Below are positions 1 to 6,724 of a stretch of DNA of 9,610 bases, one piece after another; within the stretch, counting starts at the first letter, position 1; the number at the start of each line of letters is the position of its first letter. The notes beneath the pieces are model-generated. The model saw only the letters and a list, made by a program, of their open reading frames with translations. It was not told the DNA's origin and ran no database searches. Source of the stretch: Candidatus Brocadiaceae bacterium (GTDB lineage Bacteria > Planctomycetota > MHYJ01 > JACQXL01 > CAKKQI01); the NCBI GenBank assembly GCA_919901895.1, contig CAKKQI010000426.1, positions 1 to 9,610 of the forward strand, in the 5' to 3' direction. The position numbers were made by a program, and so were the translations under genes.

Positions 1-331
1 AATTCAGTCGCAGCGGCTTGAAAACAGTTTCTTTATGGTAATCAGGCGAATCGTATCCCAACATTAACAAAAATTTAACAAGCGAAACCATCAGACCGGC
101 CAGCATAAACAGGAAGGCAAATGTCCCCAGGGATGAACCGGAAACCAGATCTTTTAATAAACCAACCGCCCAATTAGTCAGTAGCGCCCGGCCGGGCGGC
201 AAATAAAGCGAACAAAGTATTACCAGAATTAATAAAAGATCAGGCGCAATACTGCCGATTTCCAGAAAACTCAATACCGTTAACTGGAGGATTAAAACTA
301 AAACCGAAATTGCAATAAATAATAACCGCAT
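1..331 (-). CDS. mreD: Rod shape-determining protein MreD, N-terminal part (runs off the window)
   Basis: This frame is open for 110 codons from an ATG at 331 to the window edge, so the C-terminus is missing (the family is usually about 150-180 residues). The product starts MRLLFIAISVLVLILQLTVL and is very hydrophobic. Membrane segments fall at about residues 3-22, 28-45 and 70-92. A G-R-A-L-x-x-N-W-x-x-G-L-x-K-D-L-x-S-G-S-S-L-G-T stretch follows the second segment and matches the usual MreD loop pattern. In the family, MreD is an inner-membrane partner of MreC and MreB in the elongasome, which directs lateral peptidoglycan synthesis. Its start lies 8 nt after the mreC stop. I see no Shine-Dalgarno sequence in the A/T-rich run before the ATG, so translation is probably coupled to mreC. 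The identification rests on hydrophobicity, the loop pattern and its place after mreC; sequence identity alone would be weak. Confidence 0.85.
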   Translation of the reverse strand, partial: MRLLFIAISVLVLILQLTVLSFLEIGSIAPDLLLILVILCSLYLPPGRALLTNWAVGLLKDLVSGSSLGTFAFLFMLAGLMVSLVKFLLMLGYDSPDYHKETVFKPLRLN

Positions 332-339
332 ATTAATTT

Positions 340-1248
340 TTATTTTTTCTTAAGAACAATCACGCTGTCAAGATTATTAATATCAATAACCGGTTCCACC
401 TTCAATCGGGCGAAATAACCTTCCTCTTCAACCGTTTTAACCGTTCCGATAAGTAATCCCCGCGGCCATACTTTATAAAAATCCGAGGAAGTAAATACTA
501 ACCAACCCGGTTGAACAGGCACATCACGGGAAACCCATTTTAGAGATGTCTGGTGGGTGGAAAAACCTTCCAGGACACCTTCGGCCGGAGTTAAGATTGC
601 TTGTTTATCGGCTGAACTATTTAAAGAAGTTGATTTAGGCAATTCAGACATTATCGGAGGCGGGGCCGCCGCGTGGGCTTTTACCCGGAAAGACGGGTCG
701 GTAACCAGGGCGACCTGACTGGTAAAAGGCCCCACACTTGAAATTTTGCCAACCAAGTACTTACCTGAAACAACCGATAATCCGGCAGTAATACCATTGT
801 TGCTTCCCCGATCAATAACCAATCCCTGCCGCCAACCGGAAAGGTCGCGTTGGATCAACACATTGGCAATAATTAATTGGTAATGTTGCTGGAGATTTAA
901 AACATCCGGTTGGGTTTGGCTAAGTTTATCTATTTCCTGCAATTGTTTAGCCAGCCGGTGATTTTCATTATAAACCTGTTGTAATTCGGCGGTAAGATTG
1001 CTTACTTTTTTTTCCAATGCTTTAATTTTGTCTTGAGGAGAGAGAGAGGAACTATCCGGCCCCGCCTTTGACGGGACAAGTTGTTTTAAATTAGTATCAT
1101 CGGCCGAACCGGCCATTAAATAATTAACCGGCTTAAGAAAAGTGAGTAATAAAAGTTCCGGCTGGCTCACCCAGCGGTCCGGTAAAAAAAGGAGGATTAA
1201 AGCAAAGAGAAAAAAAACAATCGGTGTGTGTTTTCTTAAACCCAACAT
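340..1248 (-). CDS. mreC: Rod shape-determining protein MreC
   Basis: A 302-residue protein of normal length for MreC, the periplasmic scaffold that links MreB/MreD to the peptidoglycan synthases PBP2-RodA. Residues 1-9 are a short cytoplasmic tail and 10-25 are a membrane anchor. Residues 73-112 form a charged, heptad-like coiled coil, and about 122 to the end is the beta-barrel domain. Recognisable family patterns are I-x-A-N-V-L-I-Q-R-D-L-S-G-W near 127-139 and V-I-D-R-G-S-N-N-G-I-T-A-G near 144-156, followed by L-V-G-K-I-S-S-V-G. Residues 192-222 are a low-complexity Pro/Ser/Ala linker between the two beta lobes (A-A-A-P-P-P, then S-T-S-L-N-S-S), longer than in compact MreC proteins. The start is the ATG at 1248, which has GGGAG eight bases upstream. 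It lies between mreB and mreD in the standard order, but a GC-rich repeat separates it from mreB. Confidence 0.95.
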   Translation of the reverse strand: MLGLRKHTPIVFFLFALILLFLPDRWVSQPELLLLTFLKPVNYLMAGSADDTNLKQLVPSKAGPDSSSLSPQDKIKALEKKVSNLTAELQQVYNENHRLAKQLQEIDKLSQTQPDVLNLQQHYQLIIANVLIQRDLSGWRQGLVIDRGSNNGITAGLSVVSGKYLVGKISSVGPFTSQVALVTDPSFRVKAHAAAPPPIMSELPKSTSLNSSADKQAILTPAEGVLEGFSTHQTSLKWVSRDVPVQPGWLVFTSSDFYKVWPRGLLIGTVKTVEEEGYFARLKVEPVIDINNLDSVIVLKKK

Positions 1249-1256
1249 TAAATTTT

Positions 1257-1261
1257 CTCCC
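1257..1261 (-). promoter_or_regulatory. Ribosome-binding site of mreC, supplied by the GC-rich repeat
   Basis: On the minus strand GGGAG lies 8 nt before the mreC ATG. It sits at the very edge of the GC-rich element. Its outermost base (1261) is also the first base of the hairpin at 1261-1274, so folding of that hairpin could affect ribosome access. The SD match is seen directly; the gating idea is inference. Confidence 0.6.
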
Positions 1262-1382
1262 GCCCGTCTGGGCGCCGCCCCTGAGGGCGAGCCTCACCTA
1301 CGGCGGGAGACGACGCCTTCGCCAGACCGTTCCGCCTCCCGCCCAGAAGGGCGAGGCTCGTCTCTGGCGGCTGGCGGGACGG
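1257..1382. repeat. GC-rich hairpin-forming intergenic element between mreB and mreC
   Basis: In the 120 bases 1261-1380, 91 are G or C (76%), against A/T-leaning sequence on both sides. It contains three short hairpins with one identical stem, CGCCC-N4-GGGCG: 1261-1274 (loop GTCT), 1276-1289 (loop CTGA) and 1340-1353 (loop AGAA). Longer-range inverted repeats are also present: CGAGCCTC 1288-1295 with GAGGCTCG 1353-1360, GAGACGA 1307-1313 with TCGTCTC 1358-1364, and CGCCAGA 1320-1326 with TCTGGCG 1363-1369. These share bases, so they are alternative pairings. It starts 5 bp after the mreB stop and ends at the mreC ribosome-binding site, filling the gap exactly. It resembles a dispersed palindromic repeat (REP or MITE-like), but no second copy is visible in the window, so repeat status is inferred from composition and structure. 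Confidence 0.65.
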
Positions 1383-1387
1383 TAGAA

Positions 1388-2452
1388 CTACAGGAGGTCT
1401 TCACCGCTTTCCAAACTTTCTCTAATCTGGTCTAAATTTTCCAGGATGATGCCGGTCCCTTTAGCTACGGCGGTAAGCGGGTCATCGTCTACCCGGACGG
1501 GTATCTGAATTTCCTTGCTAATGGCTTTATCAATACCGCGCAATAAAGAACCGCCACCAACCATCATCAACCCCTGGTTAATCAAATCGGCGGAAAGTTC
1601 GGGCGGCGTTTTTTCTAATGTTTCCTTAATGGCCTGGATAATCAGATCAATCGGTTTTTTCAGGGCTTCACGGATTTCTTCGGAATTAACAATAATTTTC
1701 CTCGGCCGGGCGGCTACCAGATCGCGTCCGCCTACTTCCATAGTAATCTCTTTTTCCAGAGGAAAAGCCGAACCGATGGTAATTTTTACCCGCTCGGCCA
1801 TCTGTTCCCCGATAAGCAAGTTATACGTTGTTTTCATATGCTGGATAATCGCCATATCCATCTCATCGCCGGCCACCCTGATACTCTTAGAAGTAACAAT
1901 CCCGCCCAGTGATATCACCGCTACTTCAGTGGTGCCGCCGCCGATATCAGCCACCATACTGGCTATCGGCTCCTGGATCGGCAAACCGATCCCGATGGCC
2001 GCGGCAATCGGTTCCAGAACCAGGTAAATTTTCCGCGCTCCGGCCCGCTCGGCTGAATTAATCACCGCTCTTTTTTCCACGGTGGAAATACCGGAAGGGA
2101 TGGAAATCGCCACGCGTGGTTTAATAAGTTTCCAACCCTTATGCTGACGAACTTTTTGAATAAAATAACGAATTAATGCCTCAGCCAGGTCAAAATCAGA
2201 AATAACGCCTTCCCGTAACGGCCGAACGGCCATAATCCCACCCGGGGTTTTCCCTAACATTTCCTTAGCGACATTACCAACCGCCTGACCGTTTAATAAA
2301 ACTTTATTCGTCCCCTTTTTTACCGCAACCACCGACGGCTCGGTAATAATTACCCCTTCACCTTTAACACAAACCAGGGTATTACAGGTGCCCAAATCAA
2401 TCCCGATATCAGTGGAAAACATACTAAAAAAATCATCAATAAAATTTGCCAT
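1388..2452 (-). CDS. mreB: Rod shape-determining protein MreB (bacterial actin)
   Basis: A 354-residue actin-fold ATPase, slightly longer than the usual 330-350. MreB forms membrane-bound antiparallel filaments that position the elongation machinery. Nucleotide motifs are clear: phosphate-1 I-G-I-D-L-G-T-C-N-T-L at 16-26, phosphate-2 V-A-D-I-G-G-G-T-T-E-V at 167-177, and the adenosine motif M-V-G-G-G-S-L-L-R-G-I at 297-307. The catalytic-type segment R-V-A-G-D-E-M-D is at 192-199. Residues 1-13 (MANFIDDFFSMFS) look like an amphipathic membrane-binding helix. The phosphate-1 loop has Cys where Ala is common (GTCNT in place of GTANT). The extended C-terminus is acidic (E-S-L-E-S-G-E-D-L-L). A G-rich SD (GGGGGA) lies about 9-14 nt before the ATG. 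It is the third gene of the predicted operon, 41 bp after the small membrane-protein gene. Confidence 0.97.
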   Translation of the reverse strand: MANFIDDFFSMFSTDIGIDLGTCNTLVCVKGEGVIITEPSVVAVKKGTNKVLLNGQAVGNVAKEMLGKTPGGIMAVRPLREGVISDFDLAEALIRYFIQKVRQHKGWKLIKPRVAISIPSGISTVEKRAVINSAERAGARKIYLVLEPIAAAIGIGLPIQEPIASMVADIGGGTTEVAVISLGGIVTSKSIRVAGDEMDMAIIQHMKTTYNLLIGEQMAERVKITIGSAFPLEKEITMEVGGRDLVAARPRKIIVNSEEIREALKKPIDLIIQAIKETLEKTPPELSADLINQGLMMVGGGSLLRGIDKAISKEIQIPVRVDDDPLTAVAKGTGIILENLDQIRESLESGEDLL

Positions 2453-2469
2453 TTAAAAGTTTCCCCCAT

Positions 2470-2488
2470 TCCCGTAACAAGCACGGGA
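2470..2488 (-). other. Small hairpin in front of mreB
   Basis: TCCCGT (2470-2475) pairs perfectly with ACGGGA (2483-2488) across a 7-base loop. It lies in the 41-bp gap between the stop of the 88-residue gene and the mreB start, just upstream of the mreB Shine-Dalgarno. No T-run follows on the minus strand, so it does not look like an intrinsic terminator. It could be an mRNA stability or processing element. A six-base stem can occur by chance. Confidence 0.3.
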
Positions 2489-2493
2489 TAAGT

Positions 2494-2760
2494 TTATTCG
2501 GTGGAACTGACCGCGCCGCCGCCGGCTTTGAATAACCCGCCAAATTCCACGCCATAAAATATATTTAATTCATAACCGATTAGATAAATACCGACCAGAA
2601 TAAATATTAAAGAAATAATTAAAAGTAAGGTAAAAATATTACTTTTGGGTTTTTCAAATATTGTCCCCATCCCGGATAGAGAATCTCCCGATTCCACACC
2701 TATGTTAGCCTCGGCAAAAGATGATTTCCGGCTAACTTGTGATTTTTTTATTGTTACCAT
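2494..2760 (-). CDS. Small single-pass membrane protein of unknown function, upstream of mreB
   Basis: An 88-residue protein I do not recognise. Residues 1-40 are polar and mixed-charge, with K-K-S-Q-V-S-R-K-S near the start, and are probably cytoplasmic. Residues 41-63 are one strong membrane helix (I-F-T-L-L-L-I-I-S-L-I-F-I-L-V-G-I-Y-L-I-G). The short tail is Gly-rich and ends A-G-G-G-A-V-S-S-T-E. There is no signal-peptide cleavage site or lipobox. A GGAG lies 10 nt before the ATG, a slightly long spacing. It is flanked by the coiled-coil gene 33 bp upstream and mreB 41 bp downstream, with no promoter or terminator seen between them, so it is probably co-transcribed with mreBCD. Its position suggests a link to MreB or the coiled-coil protein, but this is inference from context. 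Coding is supported by the plausible SD, the clean membrane topology and the tight fit in the operon. Confidence 0.8.
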   Translation of the reverse strand: MVTIKKSQVSRKSSFAEANIGVESGDSLSGMGTIFEKPKSNIFTLLLIISLIFILVGIYLIGYELNIFYGVEFGGLFKAGGGAVSSTE

Positions 2761-2793
2761 TCAGGTAAATCTCCGGCAATGGTTAAAAAAAAT

Positions 2794-3639
2794 CTAATAA
2801 ACACTGGTGGAGACATTATCTCCCACCCTAATTTTATCGGCTTGAAAGTCCTTTAAACTATGGGCGCCCGCCCAATCTTTTCCGACTTTATCAACTTTAA
2901 TTTTACCGATATATTTATCACCCCGATAAACCGTAAACTCTATCCCGACAGCAACCTTATCGTTAGAACCAACACTGACAACCACGATATCAGTTGTCTC
3001 ACTCACGGCAGTAACTTTACCTTCAATCAGAGCCGTTATCGGCTCAACTATTACGCCCTGTTTTTGAAGCGCGTCCGTGATGCCTTTATAATATTGTAAA
3101 TCCTTGGCCTGTGTAATGAATTGAGATTCCAACTCGGCCAGACTCTTTTGCGCCTTAACCAACTCGTCTTCTGATTCCTGGTGACGGATTTGGTAGGAAT
3201 CACGGTCTTTCTCCGCCTGCGCAGCCCTATCCCGGCAGTCGTTAGTCGTTTGCTCCAACTCTTTATTCCTGGTACGTTGCAGTTCTACCTCCCGGTTTAA
3301 TTTCTCAAGTTCATTTTTCAAAACCTCCACCTGGTTCTGTAATTGGGTATAACTGGTTTTCCAATCGCGTAAATCATCCTGGGCGCTATGAAGCAAGGCG
3401 GTCTGGGTAAGCAGGTCGGTTTTAAGTTTCTGAACCAGAAATTCCTTAGTCTGGTTCTGTCCTTTCAGATTGGTTATTTCTTCGTCTCTTTTAGATGTTT
3501 CTTTTTTCATCTCTTCGGTTTTTTGTTTTAATTTTTCCTTGTAATCAATGCGATAACTGAATAGGGTGGCCGCCAATCCGAGATAAATCACACTCGTTAT
3601 CAAAATAAGAATAACCAGTATTTTTGTAATGATACTCAT
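2794..3639 (-). CDS. Membrane-anchored coiled-coil protein with C-terminal beta-rich domain, unknown function, first gene of the mre operon
   Basis: A 281-residue protein without a function I can name. Residues 5-26 form an N-terminal membrane anchor (I-L-V-I-L-I-L-I-T-S-V-I-Y-L-G-L-A-A-T-L-F). Residues 31-190 are a long, highly charged coiled coil rich in E, K, Q and R with heptad-like leucines. Residues 198-281 are a compact beta-rich domain with two repeat-like segments: G-K-V-T-A-V-S-E-T-T-D-I-V-V-V-S-V-G-S-N-D and V-Y-R-G-D-K-Y-I-G-K-I-K-V-D-K-V, ending I-R-V-G-D-N-V-S-T-S-V-Y. This plan resembles MreC, but the sequence is not MreC, and mreC is present two genes further on. SD GAGG (3648-3651) lies 8 nt before the ATG, and a strong promoter lies about 60 bp upstream. 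From memory, similar anchor-coil-beta proteins are common as hypotheticals in Planctomycetota. A role in envelope or shape control is inferred from the operon only. Confidence 0.9.
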   Translation of the reverse strand: MSIITKILVILILITSVIYLGLAATLFSYRIDYKEKLKQKTEEMKKETSKRDEEITNLKGQNQTKEFLVQKLKTDLLTQTALLHSAQDDLRDWKTSYTQLQNQVEVLKNELEKLNREVELQRTRNKELEQTTNDCRDRAAQAEKDRDSYQIRHQESEDELVKAQKSLAELESQFITQAKDLQYYKGITDALQKQGVIVEPITALIEGKVTAVSETTDIVVVSVGSNDKVAVGIEFTVYRGDKYIGKIKVDKVGKDWAGAHSLKDFQADKIRVGDNVSTSVY

Positions 3640-3658
3640 AAGTTAAACCTCAAAATAA

Positions 3659-3675
3659 AAAGTTGTTACAACTTT
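3659..3675. promoter_or_regulatory. Palindrome in the predicted leader of the mre operon
   Basis: AAAGTTG (3659-3665) and CAACTTT (3669-3675) form a perfect 7-bp inverted repeat around TTA. It lies about 27-43 nt downstream of the predicted transcription start and upstream of the first gene's SD. The core TTGTAACA recurs at 3710-3717, overlapping the -10 box. It could be an operator half-site pair or a leader hairpin. No DNA-binding protein is assigned. Confidence 0.4.
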
Positions 3676-3708
3676 ATTATAAAAACTTTTAATTTTCCAC
3701 TGAAAATA

Positions 3709-3736
3709 ATTGTAACAGGGCGAAATAAATAGTCAA
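3709..3736 (-). promoter_or_regulatory. Sigma-70-type promoter for the coiled-coil / mreBCD operon
   Basis: On the minus strand the -35 box TTGACT (3731-3736) and -10 box TACAAT (3709-3714) are separated by 16 bp. The bases before the -10 read TGT, giving an extended -10 (TGnTACAAT). The predicted start of transcription is near 3702, leaving a leader of about 60 nt before the ATG at 3639. The upstream side is A/T-rich. This is the best promoter match I see in the intergenic sequence of the window. It sits in the only long gap between the two gene blocks, which supports the call. Confidence 0.65.
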
Positions 3737-3784
3737 GTTTTTTAGTTAAAATTTCTTAACAACAGTGTTTTCAGATAGTTATAC

Positions 3785-3882
3785 TACAAGCGCTTTCATA
3801 AGGTATTACAGATAAAGCGGGACTCGTTATCGACCACACGAATTAAGGACAGTCGTTGACAGGACTTATGAAACCGCTTGTA
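3785..3882. repeat. 98-bp element bounded by 18-bp inverted repeats, overlapping the lnt stop codon
   Basis: The left arm TACAAGCGCTTTCATAAG (3785-3802) and right arm CTTATGAAACCGCTTGTA (3865-3882) are inverted repeats that match at 17 of 18 positions. A 62-bp centre separates them. Weaker similarity continues outside the arms (GTTTTC at 3767-3772, GAAAAC at 3892-3897). The right arm contains the lnt stop codon and its last five codons. The centre has no convincing ORF. With no transposase and no clear target-site duplication, it could be a MITE-like remnant, a long-stem mRNA 3' structure for lnt, or a binding site. No U-tract follows on the minus strand, so a classical terminator is not supported. 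Confidence 0.6.
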
Positions 3883-5518
3883 CAGATTTCAGAAAACTTA
3901 AAACCGCCAGACTCATAAAGACAACCGCACAAACCAGAGGGAAATAATCTCCCCATTGAGAATAAATCGTTCGGCTAGGCCCGCTGATAGCAGTGGCCGG
4001 ACAAAGGGAAATGTTTTTAGCCCAGGCACCGGCAATTTCCTTAAATTGGCCTTGTTCATTTTGGCAAACGGTGAAAGCGCCGGATGGTTCAATAAAAGCC
4101 GAAATACCGGTGTTGGTGGCCCGGACGATACTAATTTTATTTTCCACACAACGAAAAACCGTGATGGCTAACATCTGGTCCAATTCGGCGCTGTTTTTAA
4201 ACCAGCCGTCATTGGAAATATTAATAATAAACTGATTCCCTTTCTCGGCATTAGCCCGGACTAATTCCGGAAAAATACTCTCGTAGCAAATCAGGACGCC
4301 GAACCGGTAATTACCTAGATTCATTGAAACGATATCTTTCCCCGGAGACAAGTTGAAAAATTCTTCCAATTCTGTAAAATTCAGGGCAAACCGTTCCAGA
4401 GCCGGTGAAATACTTCTTAACGTCGCCGCCTCAGAGAAAGGAACCAGATGGATTTTGTCATAACGGTTCAGAATAGTCCCGTCCGGTTTAAGATAATAAG
4501 CACTATTAAAATGATGTTTTGTCTTATTACCCACCTCTCTGGTTAACACCCCGACCAGCATCGGGCGTTGAAAGTTTTTAGCGGTGTTTGTTAAACGTTC
4601 GGCCGCATTTACCAGACATAGATTTTCTTTAAGGTCCAATACATTAAATCCAACCGGATAAGGATACATCGTTTCCGGCCAGATAATCAGGTCAGGCCCC
4701 GATGAAATCTGGGCAGGCCCGGACTCCTCAATCAAACGTTCGGTTAAAGCACATTGTTTATGATAAATTTCATCCGCATCCCCGTATAGTTTTAAGCCCT
4801 GTTCAATATTTCCTTGAACAATACCAATTTTTGGCCCCGGTTTCAAGTCAAGTTTTTTTAAGCGGACCGCTCCATAAACCTGGGCAAAAATCAGGAGAAT
4901 AATCGTTACCAATCCGGTAATAACAACATTCCTCTCTTTGAAAACCCTCTTTTTCAGGCCTGAGTGACCGGCCGGCCGGTGGCCTGATTTGATAATAATT
5001 AAAGCAACGAGAATATTTGTCATCAAAATAATAAAAGAAATCAGGTAAGTACCGGCCAAGTCAGCAATTTGAATAAAACTAAGCCAGCGATACTGGGTGT
5101 GGGCTAAAAAAAACCAAGGAAATCCGCTGAAGATAAATGAACGGAGATACTCCAAAGCCACCCAGAGGAACGGTAGACTCCATAAAAAAACAACCGGGTC
5201 ATACCTATTCCGGATGAATTTGGCTAACCAGGCAAATAATCCGAAATAACCACCCATAATAAAAGACACGATAAACAAACCGGGCCAGGAAACATGCCTG
5301 AGCCAGAATAACCCCAAAACGAAAAAAAGAAAACCGCCGGCCCAGACTAATAATACCAACCTGTTTTTTCTCCGCTCGTAATAAATGTAAAGAAATAAGG
5401 GGACCAGGGAAACCCAGACCAGCCAGTTTAAATTAGCGGGATGATAAGACAACCATAATAAAACGGAAGCAAGAAATGGTAAAATAGGCAAGAAAGTATG
5501 AAGCCTGATATTATTCAT
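3866..5518 (-). CDS. lnt: Apolipoprotein N-acyltransferase Lnt
   Basis: A 550-residue integral membrane enzyme, somewhat longer than the ~512 residues of E. coli Lnt. In the family, Lnt adds the third acyl chain from phospholipid to the N-terminal Cys of lipoproteins, the last step of Gram-negative lipoprotein maturation. Residues 8-220 hold about six to seven membrane helices, about 228-500 are the periplasmic nitrilase-fold domain, and 522-543 are a final helix. The Glu-Lys-Cys triad is visible: E282 in I-I-W-P-E-T, K355 in R-Y-D-K-I-H-L-V-P-F, and C411 in G-V-L-I-C-Y-E-S. N-D-G-W-F (436-440) and the R-A-T-N-T-G-I-S motif (466-473) are also typical. A basic loop at about 177-197 separates helices. 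The start is 12 nt after moeA, with only a weak SD (AAAAGAG). The final codons lie inside the 3785-3882 inverted-repeat element. Confidence 0.97.
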   Translation of the reverse strand: MNNIRLHTFLPILPFLASVLLWLSYHPANLNWLVWVSLVPLFLYIYYERRKNRLVLLVWAGGFLFFVLGLFWLRHVSWPGLFIVSFIMGGYFGLFAWLAKFIRNRYDPVVFLWSLPFLWVALEYLRSFIFSGFPWFFLAHTQYRWLSFIQIADLAGTYLISFIILMTNILVALIIIKSGHRPAGHSGLKKRVFKERNVVITGLVTIILLIFAQVYGAVRLKKLDLKPGPKIGIVQGNIEQGLKLYGDADEIYHKQCALTERLIEESGPAQISSGPDLIIWPETMYPYPVGFNVLDLKENLCLVNAAERLTNTAKNFQRPMLVGVLTREVGNKTKHHFNSAYYLKPDGTILNRYDKIHLVPFSEAATLRSISPALERFALNFTELEEFFNLSPGKDIVSMNLGNYRFGVLICYESIFPELVRANAEKGNQFIINISNDGWFKNSAELDQMLAITVFRCVENKISIVRATNTGISAFIEPSGAFTVCQNEQGQFKEIAGAWAKNISLCPATAISGPSRTIYSQWGDYFPLVCAVVFMSLAVLSFLKSVQAVS

Positions 5519-5530
5519 GTCTCTTTTAGT

Positions 5531-6721
5531 TTATTCTAAAAGCATCACTTCCGCCTGGTCATCTTGTTTCAAAGGTGTTATGTTGGGCGGTATAATCAGC
5601 AAGGCATTGGCATGCGTTACGGAAACCAGGTCAGCCGAGCCATGCCAGTGAACCGGCGTAATAGAGAAAGTCTGTTGTTCAAAAACCGCCGGAACATATT
5701 GTTGCCGGTTGGTTATTTTCTGAAACGGCTCGGTTATCTTAGCGAAAATTTTCGGTTTAACCAGAGATGGGTTACCGCTTATCATACTGACCGCTGGCCT
5801 GATAAATACTTCGGTAATAACAAAAGACGAAACCGGGTTACCCGGCAGGGCAAAAACCAGATGGTCTTCTTTTTTACCAAAAACAAAAGGTTTTCCCGGT
5901 TTAATCGCGACCTGGTCAAAAAAAAGTTTCACGCCTAATTTTTTTAAAACCTGCTCCACCAGGTCAAATTCCCCGACGGAAACACCGCCGGTCAGCACCA
6001 GGATATCAAATTGGAGACCCCGCGATATTTTTTCGGTTAAATCGGAAAGGTTATCACGGGCAATGCCTAACAATTCATAATTAAGCCCCATCTTGGCAAT
6101 CTGGCCAGCCGTGGTATAACTATTACTGTTTCTAATCTGGGCCGGCTGGGGTTTAACGTTTATTTCAACCAGTTCATCGCCGGTGGAAATAATCGCTACC
6201 GTTGGTTTCTGATATATTTTTAGCCGCTGTTTCCCAACCGAAGCCAGAACGCCTATTTCCTGAGAGCGCAGGAATGTATCCTTAGAAAGAACTTTCGCTC
6301 CCTCTTTCAACTCTTCGGCCTGGTAGGCAATATTAGCGCCTTTTTTTATTGTGGCCAGAACACGAACCGTATTATTTTTTACCGCTTCAGTATCTTCAAT
6401 TCGGACCACCGTATCGGCCCCTTGAGGGATGGGAGCGCCGGTCATAATTTTTATCGTTTTGCCGGGCTTGACGGCCTTAACCGGCACCTGGCCGGCCGAA
6501 ACGACTTCAATAATTTCCAGTTCCACCGGCGCATTTTTAATATCAGCCGCCCGTAAGGCATATCCATCCATGGCCGATTTATCAAAAGGCGGAAGGTCTA
6601 GATCAGAAAAAACATCTTCAGCCAGAGTTGAATCTAGAGATTCTAACAGAGAAACTTCCGTTATCTTTTTAACAGGCAGTTGCCGGACGATAATGTTCCA
6701 CGCTTCATTGACTGATATCAT
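5531..6721 (-). CDS. moeA: Molybdopterin molybdenumtransferase MoeA
   Basis: A 396-residue protein of typical MoeA length. The family inserts molybdate into adenylylated molybdopterin to form molybdenum cofactor (some homologues handle tungstate). Visible motifs: L-P-P-F-D-K-S-A-M-D-G-Y-A-L at 43-56, including the conserved Asp at 52; M-T-G-A-P-I-P-Q-G-A-D at 93-103; S-T-G-D-E-L-V at 179-185; the MoCF-binding T-G-G-V-S-V-G-E-F-D at 244-253; K-P-G-K-P near 274-278; and A-L-P-G-N-P-V-S-S-F at 291-300. The C-terminal beta domain (about 323-396) is complete. It starts 3 nt after the response-regulator stop, with no convincing SD, so translation is probably coupled. No other cofactor genes or molybdoenzymes are in the window, so the metal and client enzyme cannot be told. 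Confidence 0.96.
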   Translation of the reverse strand: MISVNEAWNIIVRQLPVKKITEVSLLESLDSTLAEDVFSDLDLPPFDKSAMDGYALRAADIKNAPVELEIIEVVSAGQVPVKAVKPGKTIKIMTGAPIPQGADTVVRIEDTEAVKNNTVRVLATIKKGANIAYQAEELKEGAKVLSKDTFLRSQEIGVLASVGKQRLKIYQKPTVAIISTGDELVEINVKPQPAQIRNSNSYTTAGQIAKMGLNYELLGIARDNLSDLTEKISRGLQFDILVLTGGVSVGEFDLVEQVLKKLGVKLFFDQVAIKPGKPFVFGKKEDHLVFALPGNPVSSFVITEVFIRPAVSMISGNPSLVKPKIFAKITEPFQKITNRQQYVPAVFEQQTFSITPVHWHGSADLVSVTHANALLIIPPNITPLKQDDQAEVMLLE

Positions 6722-6724
6722 AGT

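Noticed and set aside
1142..1435. 97-codon plus-strand frame across the mreB-mreC gap
   Set aside because: It overlaps the mreC start, the GC-rich hairpin block and the mreB end. Its translation is basic and low-complexity, as expected from GC-rich non-coding repeats.
1515..2027. 170-codon open frame on the plus strand opposite mreB
   Set aside because: It lies entirely within the clearly identified mreB gene on the other strand, and its product is a low-information antisense translation with no recognisable domain.
3785..3882. Integron attC-like recombination site
   Set aside because: The arms are a near-perfect inverted repeat, but I could not find the paired RYYYAAC / GTTRRRY core sites in the right places, and there is no integrase or cassette array.
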